Shown here: piece by piece, positions 51,220-61,455 of the stretch
Layout: every line of letters starts with the position of its first letter
How positions within the stretch are numbered: position 1 is the first letter of the stretch
Origin: Acinetobacter sp. WCHAc010034
Lineage (GTDB): Bacteria; Pseudomonadota; Gammaproteobacteria; Pseudomonadales; Moraxellaceae
Direction: 5' to 3'
Assembly: GCF_001696615.3 (NCBI RefSeq)
Contig: NZ_CP032279.1
Span: 3,534,001 to 3,598,000 of the forward strand
DNA length: 64,000 bases
Translations under genes and position numbers: made by a program
Notes under the pieces: model-generated
The model's input: the letters and a program-made list of their open reading frames with translations, nothing else
What the model was told of the DNA's origin: nothing
The model's database searches: none

Positions 51220-52761
51220 TTAGTCTAAGCGAGGTTCTGAAGCCGGCAAACGCGGTTCCTTCAATTCCTGCATGGCTTGCTTGTACAGTCCATCGGCGTG
51301 TTCAAAGCGTTCAACCACATCCTGAGATGGCGCTTTGCCCAGCAAGCTGACGGTGATGATGCTGATGAAAGCCAGGATGAAGCCCGGAACAATCTCATAT
51401 AAGCCAGTATCCGCCATGGTATTTTTCCAGACAATCACGCTGACTGCGCCAACCACCATGCCCACAATCGCGCCGTTCAGCGTCATTCTTTTCCAGAACA
51501 GCGAAAGAATAATCAGCGGGCCGAAAGCTGCGCCGAAACCGGCCCATGCATAGGCAACCAGGCCAAGCACTTTGCTGGATGGATTGCTGGCCAGCCAAAT
51601 CGCCAGAATCGCAATCGCCAGCACCATGAAGCGGCCAACCCAGACCAGCTCAGTTTGAGAGGCGTTTTTGCGGAAAAACGCTTTGTATAAATCTTCGGTC
51701 AGGGTGCTTGAGCAGACCAGCAGCTGGCAGCTGAGCGTGCTCATTACCGCAGCTAAAATCGCCGCCAGAATTACGCCGGCAACCCACGGGTTAAACAGGA
51801 TTTTGGTTAATTCCATGAAAATGGTTTCAGGGTTCTGGCTGACCGCAGCGGCCAGTTCAGGATGCGCCTGAAAATATGAAATGCCGATGAAGCCGGTCGC
51901 TACTGCGCCGCCAAGGCATAGAATCATCCAGGTCATGCCGATGCGGCGGGCAGCTGGAATGGTTTTTACCGAATCTGCAGCCATGAAGCGCACCAGAATA
52001 TGCGGCTGGCCAAAATAGCCTAAGCCCCAAGCCAAGGATGAGATGATGGCGACAAAGCTTAAGCCCGAAACCATATTCATTGCATGCGGATGCGCTTCTG
52101 CCAGCATGACGGTCATTTGCTGGCTGTGGTCGCCAATTGCCAAATACGTGATGACAGGGGTCAGCAGCAGGGCAAAAATCATTAAGCCGGCTTGGAACGT
52201 ATCTGTCCAGCTGATGGCAAGGAAGCCGCCAATGCAGACATAGCTGATGGTGGCAATTGCGCCGATCCATAAGGCCGTGGTGTAAGACCAGCCAAACAGG
52301 CTTTCAAACAGGCGCGCGCCGGCAACCATGCCGGAAGCGCAGTAAATTGCGAAGAACACCAGAATTACGATGGCGGAGCTGACGCGAAGCACTTTTTTCC
52401 GGTCGCCAAAGCGGCTGGTGAAGTAATCGGGCAGGGTCAGGGCGTTGTTCTGCACTTCGGTGTGCACCCGCAGGCGGCCGGCAACCAGTAGCCAGTTAAG
52501 CCATGCGCCGATGATCAGGCCAATCGCAATCCAGGCTTCAGATAATCCGGAAAGATAAATTGCGCCGGGAAGGCCCATCAGCAGCCAGCCGCTCATGTCT
52601 GAAGCGCCTGCGGATAATGCGGTCACCACACTGCCTAAACTGCGGCCGCCTAAAATGTAATCGGAGAAGTCATTCGTAGATTTGTAGGCATACAGTCCTA
52701 TGCCGACCATCGCTACGATATAAAACATAAAGGTGATTAATGTGGGGTTAAGTTGACTCAT
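51220..52761 (-). CDS. putP: sodium/proline symporter
   Basis: A 513-residue SSS-family transporter with about 13 helices: TNDFSDYILGGRSLGSVVTALSAGASDMSGWLLMGLPGAIYLSG (ion site and signature), VGRFMVLAIAILAIWLASNPSSKVLGLVAYAWAGFGAAFGPLIILSLFWKRMT near the C-terminus. It imports proline with Na+ for PutA. The two genes face the same way and bracket the regulator. The upstream gap to aspA (52762-53200) contains a short hairpin at 52785-52803 and an interrupted inverted repeat AAAATTAC..ACATTTCG / CGAAATGTAATTTT, of unknown role. Confidence 0.93.
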   Translation of the reverse strand: MSQLNPTLITFMFYIVAMVGIGLYAYKSTNDFSDYILGGRSLGSVVTALSAGASDMSGWLLMGLPGAIYLSGLSEAWIAIGLIIGAWLNWLLVAGRLRVHTEVQNNALTLPDYFTSRFGDRKKVLRVSSAIVILVFFAIYCASGMVAGARLFESLFGWSYTTALWIGAIATISYVCIGGFLAISWTDTFQAGLMIFALLLTPVITYLAIGDHSQQMTVMLAEAHPHAMNMVSGLSFVAIISSLAWGLGYFGQPHILVRFMAADSVKTIPAARRIGMTWMILCLGGAVATGFIGISYFQAHPELAAAVSQNPETIFMELTKILFNPWVAGVILAAILAAVMSTLSCQLLVCSSTLTEDLYKAFFRKNASQTELVWVGRFMVLAIAILAIWLASNPSSKVLGLVAYAWAGFGAAFGPLIILSLFWKRMTLNGAIVGMVVGAVSVIVWKNTMADTGLYEIVPGFILAFISIITVSLLGKAPSQDVVERFEHADGLYKQAMQELKEPRLPASEPRLD

Positions 52762-53200
52762 ATGCCCATCCTTTGTCCTTGAAGATCATCGGTCCGCGAT
52801 GATTTTTTATGCATTTTTGCAAGGAGCTGATTCAAGCACAAAAATAAAATTACGCTCTGTAACATTTCGGCAGGATTTATAGCCATGTTTTGCAGCGAAA
52901 TGTAATTTTGGATACAAAGCGCGAAGAGCGATAGTCGGCTGCGTTTTCGGGCCTGCTTCCAAAACTGAACAGCCTGAAAAAGTCAGCACTCTGCGGGTGG
53001 CTGTTTTTTATGCCGCGCTAAAGCCCGCATGGCGCGGTTTTAAGCATTAAAATTACATGATGTTACATTAGCAGCAGAAAACTGGAACTTGTAATAAATT
53101 GTTTCAAAATCTGCATCAATTGATTGTATTTAAAATCATATGCCGGTATAAGATTTTAGTATGCACAATTTTAGTGCATTTTATTGCGAGTACTTTTAAA

Positions 53201-54649
53201 GTGATTACGGTTCCATCCGAAGAAACAAGAATAGAGCGTGATTTGCTTGGCGCAAAAGAAGTCCCGGCAGAAAGCTACTACGGCATCCACACAGTGCGTG
53301 CCTTGGAAAATTTTCAAATCTCCGCCCATAAAGTCGGCGAAAATCTCCCTTTCATCCGCGCCTTGGCGCAGGTGAAAAAAGCATCGGCGCAAACCAACCT
53401 TAAATTCAGCCAAATCTCCGCTGAAATCAGCGAAGCGATTCAGCAGGCCTGTGACCAGCTGATTGCGCAGCCTGAACAGTGGAGCAGCGCGTTCCCGCTG
53501 GACGTCTATCAGGGCGGCGCGGGCACTTCAATCAATATGAACTGCAATGAAGTGATTGCAAATATTGCTTTGGAGCAGCTGGGTCTGGGCAAAGGCAGCT
53601 ATTCGCATATTCATCCTAATGATCATGTGAATAAGTCACAGTCCACCAATGATGTTTACCCGACAGCATTGCGCTTGGCGGTGTATTACAGCCTTGATGA
53701 GCTTCTGGCGCCGCTGCGTGGCATTATTGACAGCCTGCATGCCAAAGCAGTTGAGTTCCAGCCTGTGGTTAAAATGGGCCGGACGCAGCTGCAGGATGCG
53801 GTGCCAATGACGCTGGGTCAGGAATTCCGCGCTTTTGCAACGCTGCTGAAAGAAGACCTGAAGCTGATTGACAATACGCGCCAGCTGCTGCTGGAAGTGA
53901 ACTTAGGCGCAACGGCAATCGGCACAGGCGTAAATACGCCGAAGGGCTATGCCTGTGAGGCGGTTCAGGCTTTGAAGGAAATCACCGGTTTGCCGCTGAT
54001 TGGCGCGGAAGACTATGTTGAAGCGACCAGCGACTGCGGCGTGTTTATTATCCTGTCCAGCACGCTGAAGCGTCTGGCGGTGAAGCTGTCGAAGATCTGC
54101 AACGATTTACGCTTGTTGAGTTCTGGGCCAAGAACAGGCTTGGCGGAAATCCGCTTGCCTGAACTGCAGGCGGGTTCATCCATTATGCCGGCTAAAATCA
54201 ACCCGGTGATTCCAGAAGTGGTGAACCAGATTGCATTTAAAGTCATTGGCAATGATTTGACCGTGACGATGGCTGCTGAAGCTGGACAGCTGCAATTGAA
54301 TGTTATGGAGCCGGTGATTGCTGTCTCTATTAATGAATCAATTGACCTGCTGCGCCATGCGCTGGAAACGCTCGATGCGAAATGCATTCAGGGCATTCAG
54401 GCCAATGAGCAGGCTTGCTATGACGCAGTTATGCGCAGTGTCGGCATTGTTACGCTGCTTGACCCGATTCTGGGGCATGCCAAGTGCGACGAAATCGGCA
54501 AGCAGTGCATTGCGGAAAATAAAACCATTCAGCAGGTGGTGCTGGAGCAGAACCTGCTGACACAGGCACAGCTGGATCAGATTTTCGCTTTTGAAAATCT
54601 GGTTTCTGAAGTGCAGTCTGGGCAGTCGGGCCTTGCGCAAGTGTCGTAA
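53201..54649 (+). CDS. aspA: aspartate ammonia-lyase
   Basis: A 482-residue lyase, the normal length, from GTG 53201 (MITVPSEETRIERDLLGAKEVPAESYYGIHTVRALENFQIS). SSIMPAKINPVIPEVVNQIAFKVIGND carries the fumarase/aspartase signature, and STNDVYPTALRL, TQLQDAVPMTLGQEF and GTGVNTPKGYA are substrate-site regions. It converts aspartate to fumarate and ammonia. An upstream in-frame ATG (53099) would add 34 hydrophobic residues not expected in the family, so the GTG is preferred. Confidence 0.93.
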   Translation: MITVPSEETRIERDLLGAKEVPAESYYGIHTVRALENFQISAHKVGENLPFIRALAQVKKASAQTNLKFSQISAEISEAIQQACDQLIAQPEQWSSAFPLDVYQGGAGTSINMNCNEVIANIALEQLGLGKGSYSHIHPNDHVNKSQSTNDVYPTALRLAVYYSLDELLAPLRGIIDSLHAKAVEFQPVVKMGRTQLQDAVPMTLGQEFRAFATLLKEDLKLIDNTRQLLLEVNLGATAIGTGVNTPKGYACEAVQALKEITGLPLIGAEDYVEATSDCGVFIILSSTLKRLAVKLSKICNDLRLLSSGPRTGLAEIRLPELQAGSSIMPAKINPVIPEVVNQIAFKVIGNDLTVTMAAEAGQLQLNVMEPVIAVSINESIDLLRHALETLDAKCIQGIQANEQACYDAVMRSVGIVTLLDPILGHAKCDEIGKQCIAENKTIQQVVLEQNLLTQAQLDQIFAFENLVSEVQSGQSGLAQVS

Positions 54650-54687
54650 TTAACTGCTGATGCAGATTGAAAGCGCTCTTTGTGCGG

Positions 54688-54721
54688 ATGCCAGTCAGTT
54701 AATAAACTGACTGGCATTTTT
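54688..54721 (+). terminator. aspA terminator
   Basis: ATGCCAGTCAGTT (54688-54700) pairs with AACTGACTGGCAT (54705-54717), followed by Ts. The stem is nearly identical to the one at 55648-55673. Confidence 0.9.
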
Positions 54722-55003
54722 ATTTTTAAGCCTGAACAAAAATAAAATACTGCTTTGCTTGCAGTACAATCCGAAGCGGCAAGGAGCGGGAGCTATCGCT
54801 TAGCAAGAAACTCAACCTTTGATTAAAAGTGCTCAGCTTGCGCCGTAAATTGCTAAAACTCAGAAACATTGATTCCAAATCCCTTTCACTGATCAGCACT
54901 CAGCATTGCTTGCCACTTTTTTATAATGATTGCCAATCTGCCTGATCTAAAGCCGGCAATCCGTTTTAGAATAGCCTCACCGAATGAAATAAACTGTATT
55001 GCC

Positions 55004-55363
55004 ATGTTTGATAAAATTTCCGCCTTATTTAAAGGCAGCCAGCCCAGCCCTGAACAGCTGTATAAAGAACAGCATCAAATTGAGTATGCGCAAGGCAAGG
55101 GCTATAGTGTCGGCGGCGTTGTGCTGAATGAAGCGCTGTCTGCGCGCCTGGAGTATTTATCCAACCGGCGCATGTCGGCATTTGACGACCTGAAGGCGCT
55201 GTATGGCGCAGCCATGATTATTAATGAAAAAATTGATTTGGAAATCGCCAGCCAGCGTTTTGCTGCGCATGTGGGCAATTCTGAAGAAAACCTGCTGGAA
55301 TTTAAGCGGATTGTAAAAATCCTGAATGACTATTACCGCAATTTCATACGCGAGCGAAAATAA
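55004..55363 (+). CDS. hypothetical helical protein
   Basis: A 119-residue protein: MFDKISALFKGSQPSPEQLYKEQHQIEYAQGKGYSVGGVVLNEALSARLEYLSNRRMSAFDDLKALYGAAMIIN... mostly helix. The frame extends upstream to 54926, but ATG 55004 gives a natural start after an AT-rich leader. No family recognised. The first copy of the intergenic repeat follows 18 bases past the stop. Confidence 0.6.
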   Translation: MFDKISALFKGSQPSPEQLYKEQHQIEYAQGKGYSVGGVVLNEALSARLEYLSNRRMSAFDDLKALYGAAMIINEKIDLEIASQRFAAHVGNSEENLLEFKRIVKILNDYYRNFIRERK

Positions 55364-55380
55364 GCGCATTATATGCTTAA

Positions 55381-55673
55381 TGCTGATCAGTTAGGGAGTT
55401 TCACCATAAACTTCTTAACTTTTGGGGCTATTCACGGCGGAGTCTTACCGTTTTTAAATCGAATTTTTGGAGCTCGTTTTGTTCTTTTGTTTTGCCAAAA
55501 GAACCAAAAGCATTTGTCATCCGCGAAACCTGTTAACTTTCTGCACTTGAACAGCTTTTATCGCAGAAACAGTCCATTTCAAAAGCCTGATAGGTTGCGG
55601 ATGACGCTTACGCGTATCAAATAAATTCTAGAATTTAAAAAGAAAAAGCCAGTCAGTTTCTTAACTGACTGGC
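55381..55673 (+). repeat. dispersed intergenic repeat, copy 1
   Basis: A 293-base non-coding element that recurs at 61456-61748 in the same orientation. Best core: 55444-55533, about 90 bases with one mismatch. It contains hairpin GTTCTTTTG/CAAAAGAAC (55481-55489 with 55496-55504) and a wider inverted pair GTCATCCGC/GCGGATGAC (55516-55524 with 55597-55605), and ends in the terminator stem GCCAGTCAGTT/AACTGACTGGC (55648-55658 with 55663-55673). It lies between a hypothetical gene and mfd. Confidence 0.85.
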
Positions 55674-55675
55674 AT
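55648..55675 (+). terminator. terminator at the end of repeat copy 1
   Basis: GCCAGTCAGTT pairs with AACTGACTGGC around TCTT, followed by a weak T stretch. It shares its stem with the aspA terminator at 54688. Confidence 0.7.
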
Positions 55676-55791
55676 TACTTATATGCTGATGATTCTGCTG
55701 GCGGTCTTTGTGCGCTGGCAAAAATAGCTCAAGGAATAAAAACAACGTGCTAAAATAAGCCTCAGGTTGTTTAGACTTTAAAGCTATATAC

Positions 55792-58700
55792 ATGTTCCAA
55801 CAAGAAATTTCCCAACTGAACCTTGCCCGGCTGAAAGCGGGCGAAAAACGCTGGATTGGCAATCTCCAAGGCTCAGCGACGGGGCTGCTGTTTAAAGAAA
55901 TTGCCGAACAGTCCAAGCAGCTGTTCATCATTGTGGCCCGCAGCAATCAGCACTTGGCGCAGTTGGAAAGTGAGCTGGAATTTTACGGCATTAAGCCGGT
56001 TATTTTCCCTGACTGGGAAATTCTGCCCTATGACCGCCTTTCACCGCATCAGGACATCGTTTCCGAACGTTTGGCGATTTTATCCAATATGCCGGCCAAA
56101 GGCGTGCTGCTGCTGTCAGCATCTACCTTGGCGCAGCGCGTAGCGCCGGCGTCTTGGGTTCTGGGCGAACATTTTGATATCCGCGCAGGGCAGAAGTTTG
56201 ACCTGGAGCAGCAAAAGCTGCGCCTAATCCAGGCCGGCTATCATTTGGTCGATACGGTTTATGATCATGGCGAGTTTGCCGTCCGCGGCAGCATCATGGA
56301 TATTTATGCTTCAGGGCAGGCCGCGCCCATCCGCATTGACCTGTTTGATGATGAAATTGACAGCCTGAAGTTCTTTGATCCGGAAACCCAGCGCACCACG
56401 CAGGCGCTGCAGAATTTTACCGTGCTTCCGGCCAAAGAGTTTCCATTAAAGGAAGGCCGTTCGGTCTTCCGTGACCGCTATGCGGATCAGTTTACAGCAG
56501 CCAATCCGAAAAAAAATCCGGTTTATCAAGATGTGCTGGAAGGCATTGCTTCACCGGGCATTGAGTTTTATTTCCCGTTGTTTTTCAGCGCGGAAGCCAT
56601 GCAAAGCCAAAGCGCGCTGACATCGTACTTGCCAAAGAATGGCATTGTCATTACAGATCAGCACATGGATGAGGGTTTGGCGCAATTCTGGAAAGAAGCT
56701 GTGCGCCGCTATGAAGACCGCCGCCACAATGCCGATCATCCAATTCTGCCGCCAGAACAGCTGTTTCTGCAGCCGGGCCAAGTGCTGGAGCAGTTGAATC
56801 ATTTTGGCCGGATGATTGTGTCGCAGGACAGCTTTGAAGAAAAAGCCGGCGTGCTGAATATCCGCGCAGAAGCGCCGCCACGCCTGCCGGTCGATCCGAA
56901 ACGCGAAAAGCCGTTCACTGAAGTTAAAAACTATATTGACCATGCCAGCCATCCGGTGCTGCTGGTGGCGGAAAGCGCAGGGCGCCGTGAAACATTGAAG
57001 GATGCCTTGCGCCCGGCATTAGGCGATATTCCTTATGTTGCAAATTTTAAAGAATTCATTGATTCGCTGCATGCGGTTGCCATTACCAATGCGCCTTTGG
57101 AGCGCGGCCTGCTGCTGACCGGTAAAATCAGCGTTATTTCAGAAAATCAGCTGTATGAGCACCGTGTCGTGCAGCGCCGGCGCAAGCGACAGCAGGAAGT
57201 TTCCGAAGAATTCCTGATTCGCAGCCTGACCGAATTGAGCATGGGCGCGCCTGTGGTGCATATTGACTATGGCGTGGGGCGCTACGCAGGCCTGATCACG
57301 CTAAGCATTGACGATCAGGATCATGAATTCCTGCAGCTGGACTATGCCGATGCCGCCAAGGTTTATGTGCCTGTCACCAACCTGCACCTGATCAGCCGCT
57401 ACAGCGGCGGCGACCCGGACTTGGCGCCCCTGCATAAGCTGGGCACCGACGCATGGAATAAAGCCAAGCGCAAAGCGCTGGAGCAGATTCATGATGTGGC
57501 GGCGGAGCTGCTGCATATTCAGGCGCGCCGCCAATCCAAGCCGGGTTTTGGCTTTGCGCTGGATCAAAGCCTGTACATGCAGTTTGCCAGCGGCTTCGCT
57601 TATGAGGAAACGCTGGATCAGGCCAACGCCATTGATGCGGTGCTGCATGACATGCAGCAGGCCAAGCCGATGGACCGTCTAGTTTGCGGCGATGTCGGCT
57701 TCGGCAAAACCGAAGTCGCGATGCGGGCCGCTTTCGTCGCGGTGCAGAACAGCCGGCAGGTGGCGGTTCTGGTGCCGACAACCTTGCTGGCGCAGCAGCA
57801 CTATGAGTCATTTAAAGACCGCTTTGCTGACTGGCCTGTGCGGATTGAAGTTTTATCCCGCTTCGGCACATCCAAATCGCACAGCAAAACCATTGAAGAT
57901 TTGGCCGAGGGCAAAGTCGATATTGTGATCGGCACGCATAAAATCCTGCAGGAAAATGTGCAGTTTAAAAATCTGGGCCTGATGATTGTCGATGAAGAGC
58001 ACCGCTTTGGCGTGCGCGATAAGGAGCGCATTAAAGCCATGCGCGCAGATGTCGATATGCTGACCTTAACCGCAACGCCAATCCCGCGCACCCTGAACAT
58101 GGCGTTCAGCGGCATGCGCGACTTGTCCATTATCGCCACGCCGCCGGCGCGCCGCCTAGCGGTTAAAACCTTTGTGCAGGAGCATACCGGCGAATCGGTG
58201 AAAGAGGCGATCCTGCGTGAACTGCTGCGCGGCGGGCAGGTGTATTTCCTGCATAATGAAGTGGAAACCATCGAGCGTACCGCAGAGAGCCTGCGTGAAC
58301 TGGTGCCGGAAGCCCGTGTGGCCGTGGCGCATGGGCAAATGCGCGAGCGCGAGCTGGAGCAGGTCATGCAGCAGTTCTATCACAAAGAATATAATGTGCT
58401 GGTCTGCTCAACCATTATTGAAACCGGCATTGATGTGCCGAATGCCAATACTATTTTGATTGAGCGCGCAGACAAACTCGGCTTGGCGCAGCTGCATCAG
58501 CTGCGCGGCCGTGTCGGGCGCTCGCACCATCAGGCTTATGCCTATCTGCTGGTGCCTTCCATCAAAGGCTTGAAAGGCGATGCGGAAAAGCGTTTGGATG
58601 CCATTCAGCGCGCTGCCAACCTAGGCGCGGGCTTCATGCTGGCAACTGAAGATTTGGAAATCCGCGGCGCAGGCGAGCTGCTGGGCGAACAGCAAAGCGG

Positions 58701-59250
58701 CTCCATGCAGGCGATTGGCTACAGCTTGTATATGGAAATGCTGGAAAAAGCCACCAAAGCCATCCAGAAAGGCCAAACGCCAAACTTCGATGCGCCGCTT
58801 TCGCTTACAGCGGAAATCAGCCTGCACATGCCGGCCTTAATTCCGGATGAATATCTGGGCGATGTGCATCAGCGCCTGCTGTTCTACAAGCGCATCAGCA
58901 ACACGGACAGCGCTGAAAAGCTGGACAATATCCGCATGGAGCTGATAGACCGCTTCGGCATTCCGCCGCAGCCGGTGAAGCAGCTGTTTGCTGTGCATCA
59001 GGTGCGGCTGAAAGCCGAACAGCTGGGCATTACCAAAATAGACATCAGCAGCCATGGCGGGCATATTGAATTCTTGCCGGATACTCCGGTGCAGGCCATC
59101 AGCATTATCCAGATGATGCAGAAGCATCCGACCTTCTTCAGGATGGAAGGCGGGCAGCGCCTGAAGGTAATGGTGATGTTGGAAGAGTACGATAAACGCA
59201 TTCAGTTCCTGCATGATCTGCTGGACAGCTTGCTGAAAGAACTGCACTAA
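55792..59250 (+). CDS. mfd: transcription-repair coupling factor
   Basis: A 1152-residue translocase, normal length. N-terminal UvrB-homology region; CarD-like RNA polymerase-binding domain (GAPVVHIDYGVGRYAGLITLSIDDQDHEFLQLDYADAAKVYVPVTNL, about residues 485-530); helicase motor with Walker A GDVGFGKTEVAMRA near 635, DEEHRFG near 735 and TATPIPRTLNMA; motif VI region QLRGRVGRSHHQAYAYLL; C-terminal autoinhibitory domain. It removes polymerase stalled at lesions and recruits UvrA. Starts soon after repeat copy 1. Confidence 0.97.
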   Translation: MFQQEISQLNLARLKAGEKRWIGNLQGSATGLLFKEIAEQSKQLFIIVARSNQHLAQLESELEFYGIKPVIFPDWEILPYDRLSPHQDIVSERLAILSNMPAKGVLLLSASTLAQRVAPASWVLGEHFDIRAGQKFDLEQQKLRLIQAGYHLVDTVYDHGEFAVRGSIMDIYASGQAAPIRIDLFDDEIDSLKFFDPETQRTTQALQNFTVLPAKEFPLKEGRSVFRDRYADQFTAANPKKNPVYQDVLEGIASPGIEFYFPLFFSAEAMQSQSALTSYLPKNGIVITDQHMDEGLAQFWKEAVRRYEDRRHNADHPILPPEQLFLQPGQVLEQLNHFGRMIVSQDSFEEKAGVLNIRAEAPPRLPVDPKREKPFTEVKNYIDHASHPVLLVAESAGRRETLKDALRPALGDIPYVANFKEFIDSLHAVAITNAPLERGLLLTGKISVISENQLYEHRVVQRRRKRQQEVSEEFLIRSLTELSMGAPVVHIDYGVGRYAGLITLSIDDQDHEFLQLDYADAAKVYVPVTNLHLISRYSGGDPDLAPLHKLGTDAWNKAKRKALEQIHDVAAELLHIQARRQSKPGFGFALDQSLYMQFASGFAYEETLDQANAIDAVLHDMQQAKPMDRLVCGDVGFGKTEVAMRAAFVAVQNSRQVAVLVPTTLLAQQHYESFKDRFADWPVRIEVLSRFGTSKSHSKTIEDLAEGKVDIVIGTHKILQENVQFKNLGLMIVDEEHRFGVRDKERIKAMRADVDMLTLTATPIPRTLNMAFSGMRDLSIIATPPARRLAVKTFVQEHTGESVKEAILRELLRGGQVYFLHNEVETIERTAESLRELVPEARVAVAHGQMRERELEQVMQQFYHKEYNVLVCSTIIETGIDVPNANTILIERADKLGLAQLHQLRGRVGRSHHQAYAYLLVPSIKGLKGDAEKRLDAIQRAANLGAGFMLATEDLEIRGAGELLGEQQSGSMQAIGYSLYMEMLEKATKAIQKGQTPNFDAPLSLTAEISLHMPALIPDEYLGDVHQRLLFYKRISNTDSAEKLDNIRMELIDRFGIPPQPVKQLFAVHQVRLKAEQLGITKIDISSHGGHIEFLPDTPVQAISIIQMMQKHPTFFRMEGGQRLKVMVMLEEYDKRIQFLHDLLDSLLKELH

Positions 59251-59467
59251 GTCAGGGTTTGCGGGCTTTTGCCGCAAAAGTCCGGCGCATGCTGGCGCGC
59301 TTGCCGGAAACACCGGGTTTTTGCAGCAATTTATTCAAGATAAAGCTGTGACGCAGATCAAGTTAAATAAGCGTTATTTATACTGAAACACATGGCTGAT
59401 AATATTCACGTCCATAAGGATGTGATAGTATTAGGCATCATTTTAATTTTGCATCATTTATAAAGAT

Positions 59468-59902
59468 ATGTTTAGTTTACATCCGCAACTTGCGCAAGAT
59501 ACGTTTTATGTAGGCGACTTTCCACTGTCAACATGTCGTTTAATGAATGATATGCAATTTCCGTGGCTTATTCTGGTTCCCCGCGTACCCGGCATTACAG
59601 AGCTGTATGAATTAAGCCAGGCGGATCAGGAACAGTTCCTGCGCGAATCCAGCTGGCTGTCCAGCCAATTAGCCCGCGTATTCCGCGCAGACAAAATGAA
59701 TGTGGCTGCTTTGGGCAACATGGTGCCGCAGCTGCATTTCCACCACGTTGTGCGCTATCAGAACGATGTGGCTTGGCCTAAACCGGTTTGGGGCACACCT
59801 GCTGTTCCTTACAGCAATGATGTGCTGGCGCATATGCGTCAAACCCTGATGCTTGCGCTCCGCGGTCAAGGCGACATGCCGTTTGACTGGCGTATGGATT
59901 GA
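59468..59902 (+). CDS. HIT-family protein
   Basis: A 144-residue protein: CRLMNDMQFPWLILVPRVPGITELYELSQADQEQFL, NVAALGNMVPQLHFHHVVRY with the HxHxx histidine triad (HFHHV). HIT proteins hydrolyse nucleotide phosphoramidates or dinucleotide polyphosphates. It lies between mfd and an adenylate cyclase gene, whose start is 59 bases away. Physiological substrate unknown. Confidence 0.82.
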   Translation: MFSLHPQLAQDTFYVGDFPLSTCRLMNDMQFPWLILVPRVPGITELYELSQADQEQFLRESSWLSSQLARVFRADKMNVAALGNMVPQLHFHHVVRYQNDVAWPKPVWGTPAVPYSNDVLAHMRQTLMLALRGQGDMPFDWRMD

Positions 59903-59961
59903 TCCTGAAAACGGACCATATTAGGGACATATGGCTGTGATTGTCTGCAAGGAGTGAGTGT

Positions 59962-61416
59962 GTGCCGCTAGACGATTGGATCAAAAAAGAACCGAAGCAG
60001 TTTGAGTACTTCCATCGGCTGATGGGGTACGTGATGCTGTCTTTGGTCACGCTCGTTTACCACTACACTCAGCCGGACACGCAGTATCAAATCTATATCC
60101 CGGTTTTCCTGCTGGGCGCGCTGCTGGTTACACCCAAGCTGTCGCGCTGGCTGGTCTACCGCTACAATAATAAAGTAAAGCGCACCGTTTTATTCATTAT
60201 TGATATTGTGATTATTGCGGTCATGCTGGCCGCGGTGCACTTGAATTTAGTGCTGACCTTTTTGGCGATTTTCGCTTTGCTCTACGCAGCCATCAGCAAT
60301 AAAATTTCATTTCTGATGGTGTCCTTGGCCAGCCTGATCGGCATTGTGGTTTTTTATAGTTCCACAATCTTTGTTTTCGGCTTTCATGAATACTTTGAGC
60401 CGACCAGCAGTGAGCTGACTGTTTTAGGCTTCATCTGCCTGATTACCTATTTCGGCGTCGGCAGTTTTTATCAGCGCAGCCAAGTGCAATTCATGGCGAA
60501 GAAAAAAGATCATTATTTTGATCAGATGAACCGCTACATGGAGTTTGCAAACCAGCTGAGTCGCTACGCGCCGCTGCAGCTTTGGCAGTCCATCATGAAA
60601 GGCGAGTCGGAAGCGAAAATTGAATACAAGCGTAAAAAACTGACTATTTTCTTTTCAGATATTCAAGGCTTTACCGAACTTTCTGAAACGCTGATCCCAG
60701 ATGACTTGGCCTTCCTGCTGAATGACTACCTCAGCCATATGACTGAAATCGCCAAGCAGTATGAAGCGACTGTTGATAAATTCATGGGTGATGCAATCCT
60801 GATTTTCTTTGGCGATCCGCACAGCCAAGGCGTAGAGCAGGACGCAAAAATCTGCCTGGAAATGGCCATGGTGATGCGCCAGCAAATGAAGCTGCTGCGC
60901 GAGCGCTGGATTAAAATGGGCTATCCGCCGCTGCATATCCGCATGGGCATCAGTACCGGCTATTGCCACGTAGGCAACTACGGCGCTGCGCACCGCATGG
61001 CGTACACCATTGTCGGGCGCGATGCCAACTTGGCGGCTCGCCTGCAGAGCGCCGCGGAAGTCGATGAAATCCTGATTTCTGATGACACCCATCAGCTGGT
61101 GAAAAATGACTACCTATGCGCGCCGAAAGCGCCGATTTACCTGAAAGGCATTAAAGGCCCGGTGCGCACATGGCAGGTCATGGAAAAATACACCTCGAAG
61201 AAAACCGACTATCAGCGCTGGTTTGATTATGAGTATAAAGGCTTCCACTTGCTGCTGAACTTGGATGAAGTGCAGAATTTTGAATATCCTGAGCTGATTG
61301 TGGTGCTGGAAAAAATGATTAAGCGCCTGCAGACCCAGCAGAGAATGACTAACTCGGAAGGCATTGTGAAGCTGAATCTGGAAGATGAAGTGATTGTGGA
61401 AGATGTGAAGTCTTAA
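59962..61416 (+). CDS. membrane class III adenylate cyclase (probable CavA orthologue)
   Basis: A 484-residue protein. Residues about 18-170 form a six-segment membrane domain. Residues about 215-420 form a class III cyclase: KLTIFFSDIQGFTEL (metal Asp), TVDKFMGDAILIFFGDP (second metal Asp), GISTGYCHVGNYG, and GRDANLAARLQSAAE with the transition-state Asn/Arg pair. It makes cAMP from ATP. I believe Acinetobacter baumannii CavA, which works with the Vfr regulator, is the same protein, but could not check. GTG 59962 follows AAGGAG. Confidence 0.85.
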   Translation: MPLDDWIKKEPKQFEYFHRLMGYVMLSLVTLVYHYTQPDTQYQIYIPVFLLGALLVTPKLSRWLVYRYNNKVKRTVLFIIDIVIIAVMLAAVHLNLVLTFLAIFALLYAAISNKISFLMVSLASLIGIVVFYSSTIFVFGFHEYFEPTSSELTVLGFICLITYFGVGSFYQRSQVQFMAKKKDHYFDQMNRYMEFANQLSRYAPLQLWQSIMKGESEAKIEYKRKKLTIFFSDIQGFTELSETLIPDDLAFLLNDYLSHMTEIAKQYEATVDKFMGDAILIFFGDPHSQGVEQDAKICLEMAMVMRQQMKLLRERWIKMGYPPLHIRMGISTGYCHVGNYGAAHRMAYTIVGRDANLAARLQSAAEVDEILISDDTHQLVKNDYLCAPKAPIYLKGIKGPVRTWQVMEKYTSKKTDYQRWFDYEYKGFHLLLNLDEVQNFEYPELIVVLEKMIKRLQTQQRMTNSEGIVKLNLEDEVIVEDVKS

Positions 61417-61455
61417 TGTTATTTAGCGCATTAAAAAGACCGCTGCAGAGGCTAG

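Noticed and set aside
53099..53200. Upstream start for aspA adding a hydrophobic segment
   Set aside because: Aspartases are cytosolic and begin near the GTG at 53201; the upstream part is AT-rich promoter-like DNA.
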